From Saprospiraceae bacterium (GTDB taxonomy: Bacteria; Bacteroidota; Bacteroidia; Chitinophagales; Saprospiraceae), in the NCBI GenBank assembly GCA_013042795.1, contig JABDPK010000165.1:1-7284 (forward strand): DNA of 7,284 nucleotides, in the 5' to 3' direction. Numbering within the stretch: the first letter of the stretch is position 1; every line of letters begins with the position of its first letter. The translations under genes and the position numbers were made by a program. Under the pieces are notes generated by a model. The model was not told the origin of the DNA, did no database searches, and saw nothing but the letters and a program-made list of their open reading frames with translations. Of the stretch, positions 6,619-7,284 are shown piece after piece.

Positions 6619-6652
6619 AAAAAAAATACCCCCACGTGACGAAACATTGAGG
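6619..6652 (-). terminator. tRNA-Glu rho-independent terminator
   Basis: On the minus strand, CCTCAaTGT (6652-6644) pairs with ACGTGGGG (6637-6630), with one bulged A and G-U pairs. The loop contains TTCGTC, and after a TA step eight T follow (6626-6619). It begins 20 nt after the tRNA-Glu 3' end and is the likely end of that transcript. Confidence 0.75.
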
Positions 6653-6671
6653 TATAGCCTTATTCAATAAG

Positions 6672-6743
6672 CAGCCCGTAGGGGATTCGAACCCCTGCTA
6701 CCAGGATGAAAACCTGGCGTCCTAACCCCTAGACGAACGGGCC
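6672..6743 (-). tRNA. tRNA-Glu (UUC)
   Basis: A complete 72-nt cloverleaf. The acceptor strand GGCCCGT pairs with ACGGGCT (first pair G-U), discriminator G. The D-arm is GTC...GAC enclosing TAGGGGTTAG. The anticodon arm is CCAGG-TTTTCAT-CCTGG with anticodon TTC. The T-arm is GGGG-TTCGAAT-CCCC, within AGGGG...CCCCT. CCA is not encoded and must be added enzymatically. The terminator follows at 6652-6619. A duplicated 3' fragment of this gene lies 160 nt away in the array. Confidence 0.97.
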
Positions 6744-6752
6744 AATATGTTT

Positions 6753-6778
6753 AAAAAATCGCTTGACATTTAAAGCGA
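6753..6778 (-). terminator. Terminator-like hairpin just upstream of tRNA-Glu
   Basis: On the minus strand, TCGCTT (6778-6773), loop TAAATGTC, AAGCGA (6764-6759), then six T (6758-6753). Its probable role is to end transcription of the secreted-protein gene that stops at 6844. It lies downstream of the candidate tRNA promoter and 9 nt before the tRNA, so it would be inside the tRNA leader if that promoter is used. Confidence 0.6.
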
Positions 6779-6781
6779 CCG

Positions 6782-6813
6782 CAAATATATAAATTTTCAA
6801 CATTCATTTACAA
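6782..6813 (-). promoter_or_regulatory. Bacteroidota-type promoter, probably for tRNA-Glu
   Basis: TATATTTG (6789-6782) is a perfect match to the TAnnTTTG -7 element, with TTG (6813-6811) 21 nt upstream as the -33 element. Transcription would start near 6775, giving a leader of about 32 nt before the tRNA. The hairpin with a T tract at 6753-6778 lies within that leader. Confidence 0.55.
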
Positions 6814-6843
6814 GCAAAATGTGTTCCCTTTTTAAATTTTCCT

Positions 6844-7284
6844 TTAGTCCTTAATAATGATAGAGCTTTCTACCTGCCCATTATTACCTCTCAAAGTCAA
6901 AATGTATGACCCTGGGGCTATAGAAATCTCAATATTGGCAGAATCTCCTTGGACAGCTTGAGTATGTACTCTTCTACCCAGCATATCTGTAATACTTAAT
7001 TGGTCAAATGACTGATTTTCCCATTCTACCGTGAAACGGGATCTTATCGGGTTAGGGTAAATCCTGATTTCAGAATTAATGAATTCTTCCTCTTCAGCAG
7101 CGAGTGATACCGGGATGACTTCAAAACCATCTATGGCAGCTTCTACAAGATTGCCTGAATCAGCCTGGTCTGATACTTCAAATATAACCCTGAATGGCTG
7201 ATCATAATTCAGTGGGTAATCTTCGAGCCTGATTTGAACTGGTTCTGTCCAATTGAAGGTGTTTTCAAAATATTGGTCAATAAT
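6844..7284 (-). CDS. T9SS-exported protein, C-terminal part with type A sorting domain
   Basis: The last 146 codons of a larger gene whose start lies beyond base 7284; the stop is TAA at 6846-6844. Window residues 1-57 look like the end of a beta-rich domain, with PFRVIFEVSDQADSGNLVEA and IDGFEVI, a form I associate with MAM/lectin-like modules near the end of secreted Bacteroidota hydrolases. After an acidic linker (AAEEEEF, 62-68), residues about 70-146 are a T9SS type A sorting domain: IYPNP (75-79), DMLGRRV (100-106), APGSYIL (123-129) and the final strand ending IIIKD. Such domains direct periplasmic proteins through the type IX machinery to the surface or outside and are usually removed on export. 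The catalytic or binding portion is not in the window, so the function is unknown. A terminator-like hairpin follows 66 nt after the stop. Confidence 0.9.
   Translation of the reverse strand: MIDQYFENTFNWTEPVQIRLEDYPLNYDQPFRVIFEVSDQADSGNLVEAAIDGFEVIPVSLAAEEEEFINSEIRIYPNPIRSRFTVEWENQSFDQLSITDMLGRRVHTQAVQGDSANIEISIAPGSYILTLRGNNGQVESSIIIKD

Noticed and set aside
6291..6660. CRISPR array
   Set aside because: There are only two to three diverged units with unequal spacing (about 131 and 195 nt), the units contain terminators and tRNA sequence, and no cas gene is present.

Overview
The window looks like chromosome from a member of the Bacteroidota, probably a marine or environmental Cytophagales-type organism. 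Supporting signs are a type IX secretion (T9SS) C-terminal sorting domain, a TonB-dependent receptor with an N-terminal carboxypeptidase-regulatory-like domain, a DUF2141 protein, a LytS/LytTR two-component pair, A-rich gene starts without clear Shine-Dalgarno sequences, and a TAnnTTTG-type -7 promoter element. The genus cannot be fixed from the sequence alone.

Layout. Every recognisable gene is on the minus strand, so the window is transcribed from right to left. 6844-7284 is the C-terminal end of a T9SS-secreted protein. 6672-6743 is an intact tRNA-Glu(UUC) gene with its own terminator. 6291-6652 holds a decayed tandem array: three terminator hairpins with related loop sequence, a 12-bp copy of the tRNA-Glu 3' end, and two copies of a roughly 100-nt hairpin-rich element in which one 8-bp stem is preserved by compensatory changes. 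5997-6290 is otherwise non-coding, apart from one short imperfect inverted repeat. 895-5996 is a compact five-gene cluster, in order of transcription: TonB-dependent receptor, DUF2141 secreted protein, secreted TPR-like protein, LytS-type membrane histidine kinase, LytTR response regulator. Gaps are -4, 59, 21 and 4 nt. 689-894 is a palindrome-rich intergenic region. 1-688 is the N-terminal 229 codons of a histone-deacetylase-family amidohydrolase that runs off the window.

How the genes may work together (inference). The receptor would import an unidentified ligand across the outer membrane. The two small exported proteins would act in the periplasm or at the surface. The kinase and regulator, encoded last in the same unit, could sense ligand or envelope state and adjust expression. 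No SusD, FecR/FecI, siderophore, haem or cobalamin gene is present to identify the ligand.

The least explained stretch is 6291-6652. It looks like repeated duplication of a tRNA-Glu 3' end plus terminator, combined with insertion of a small structured element.
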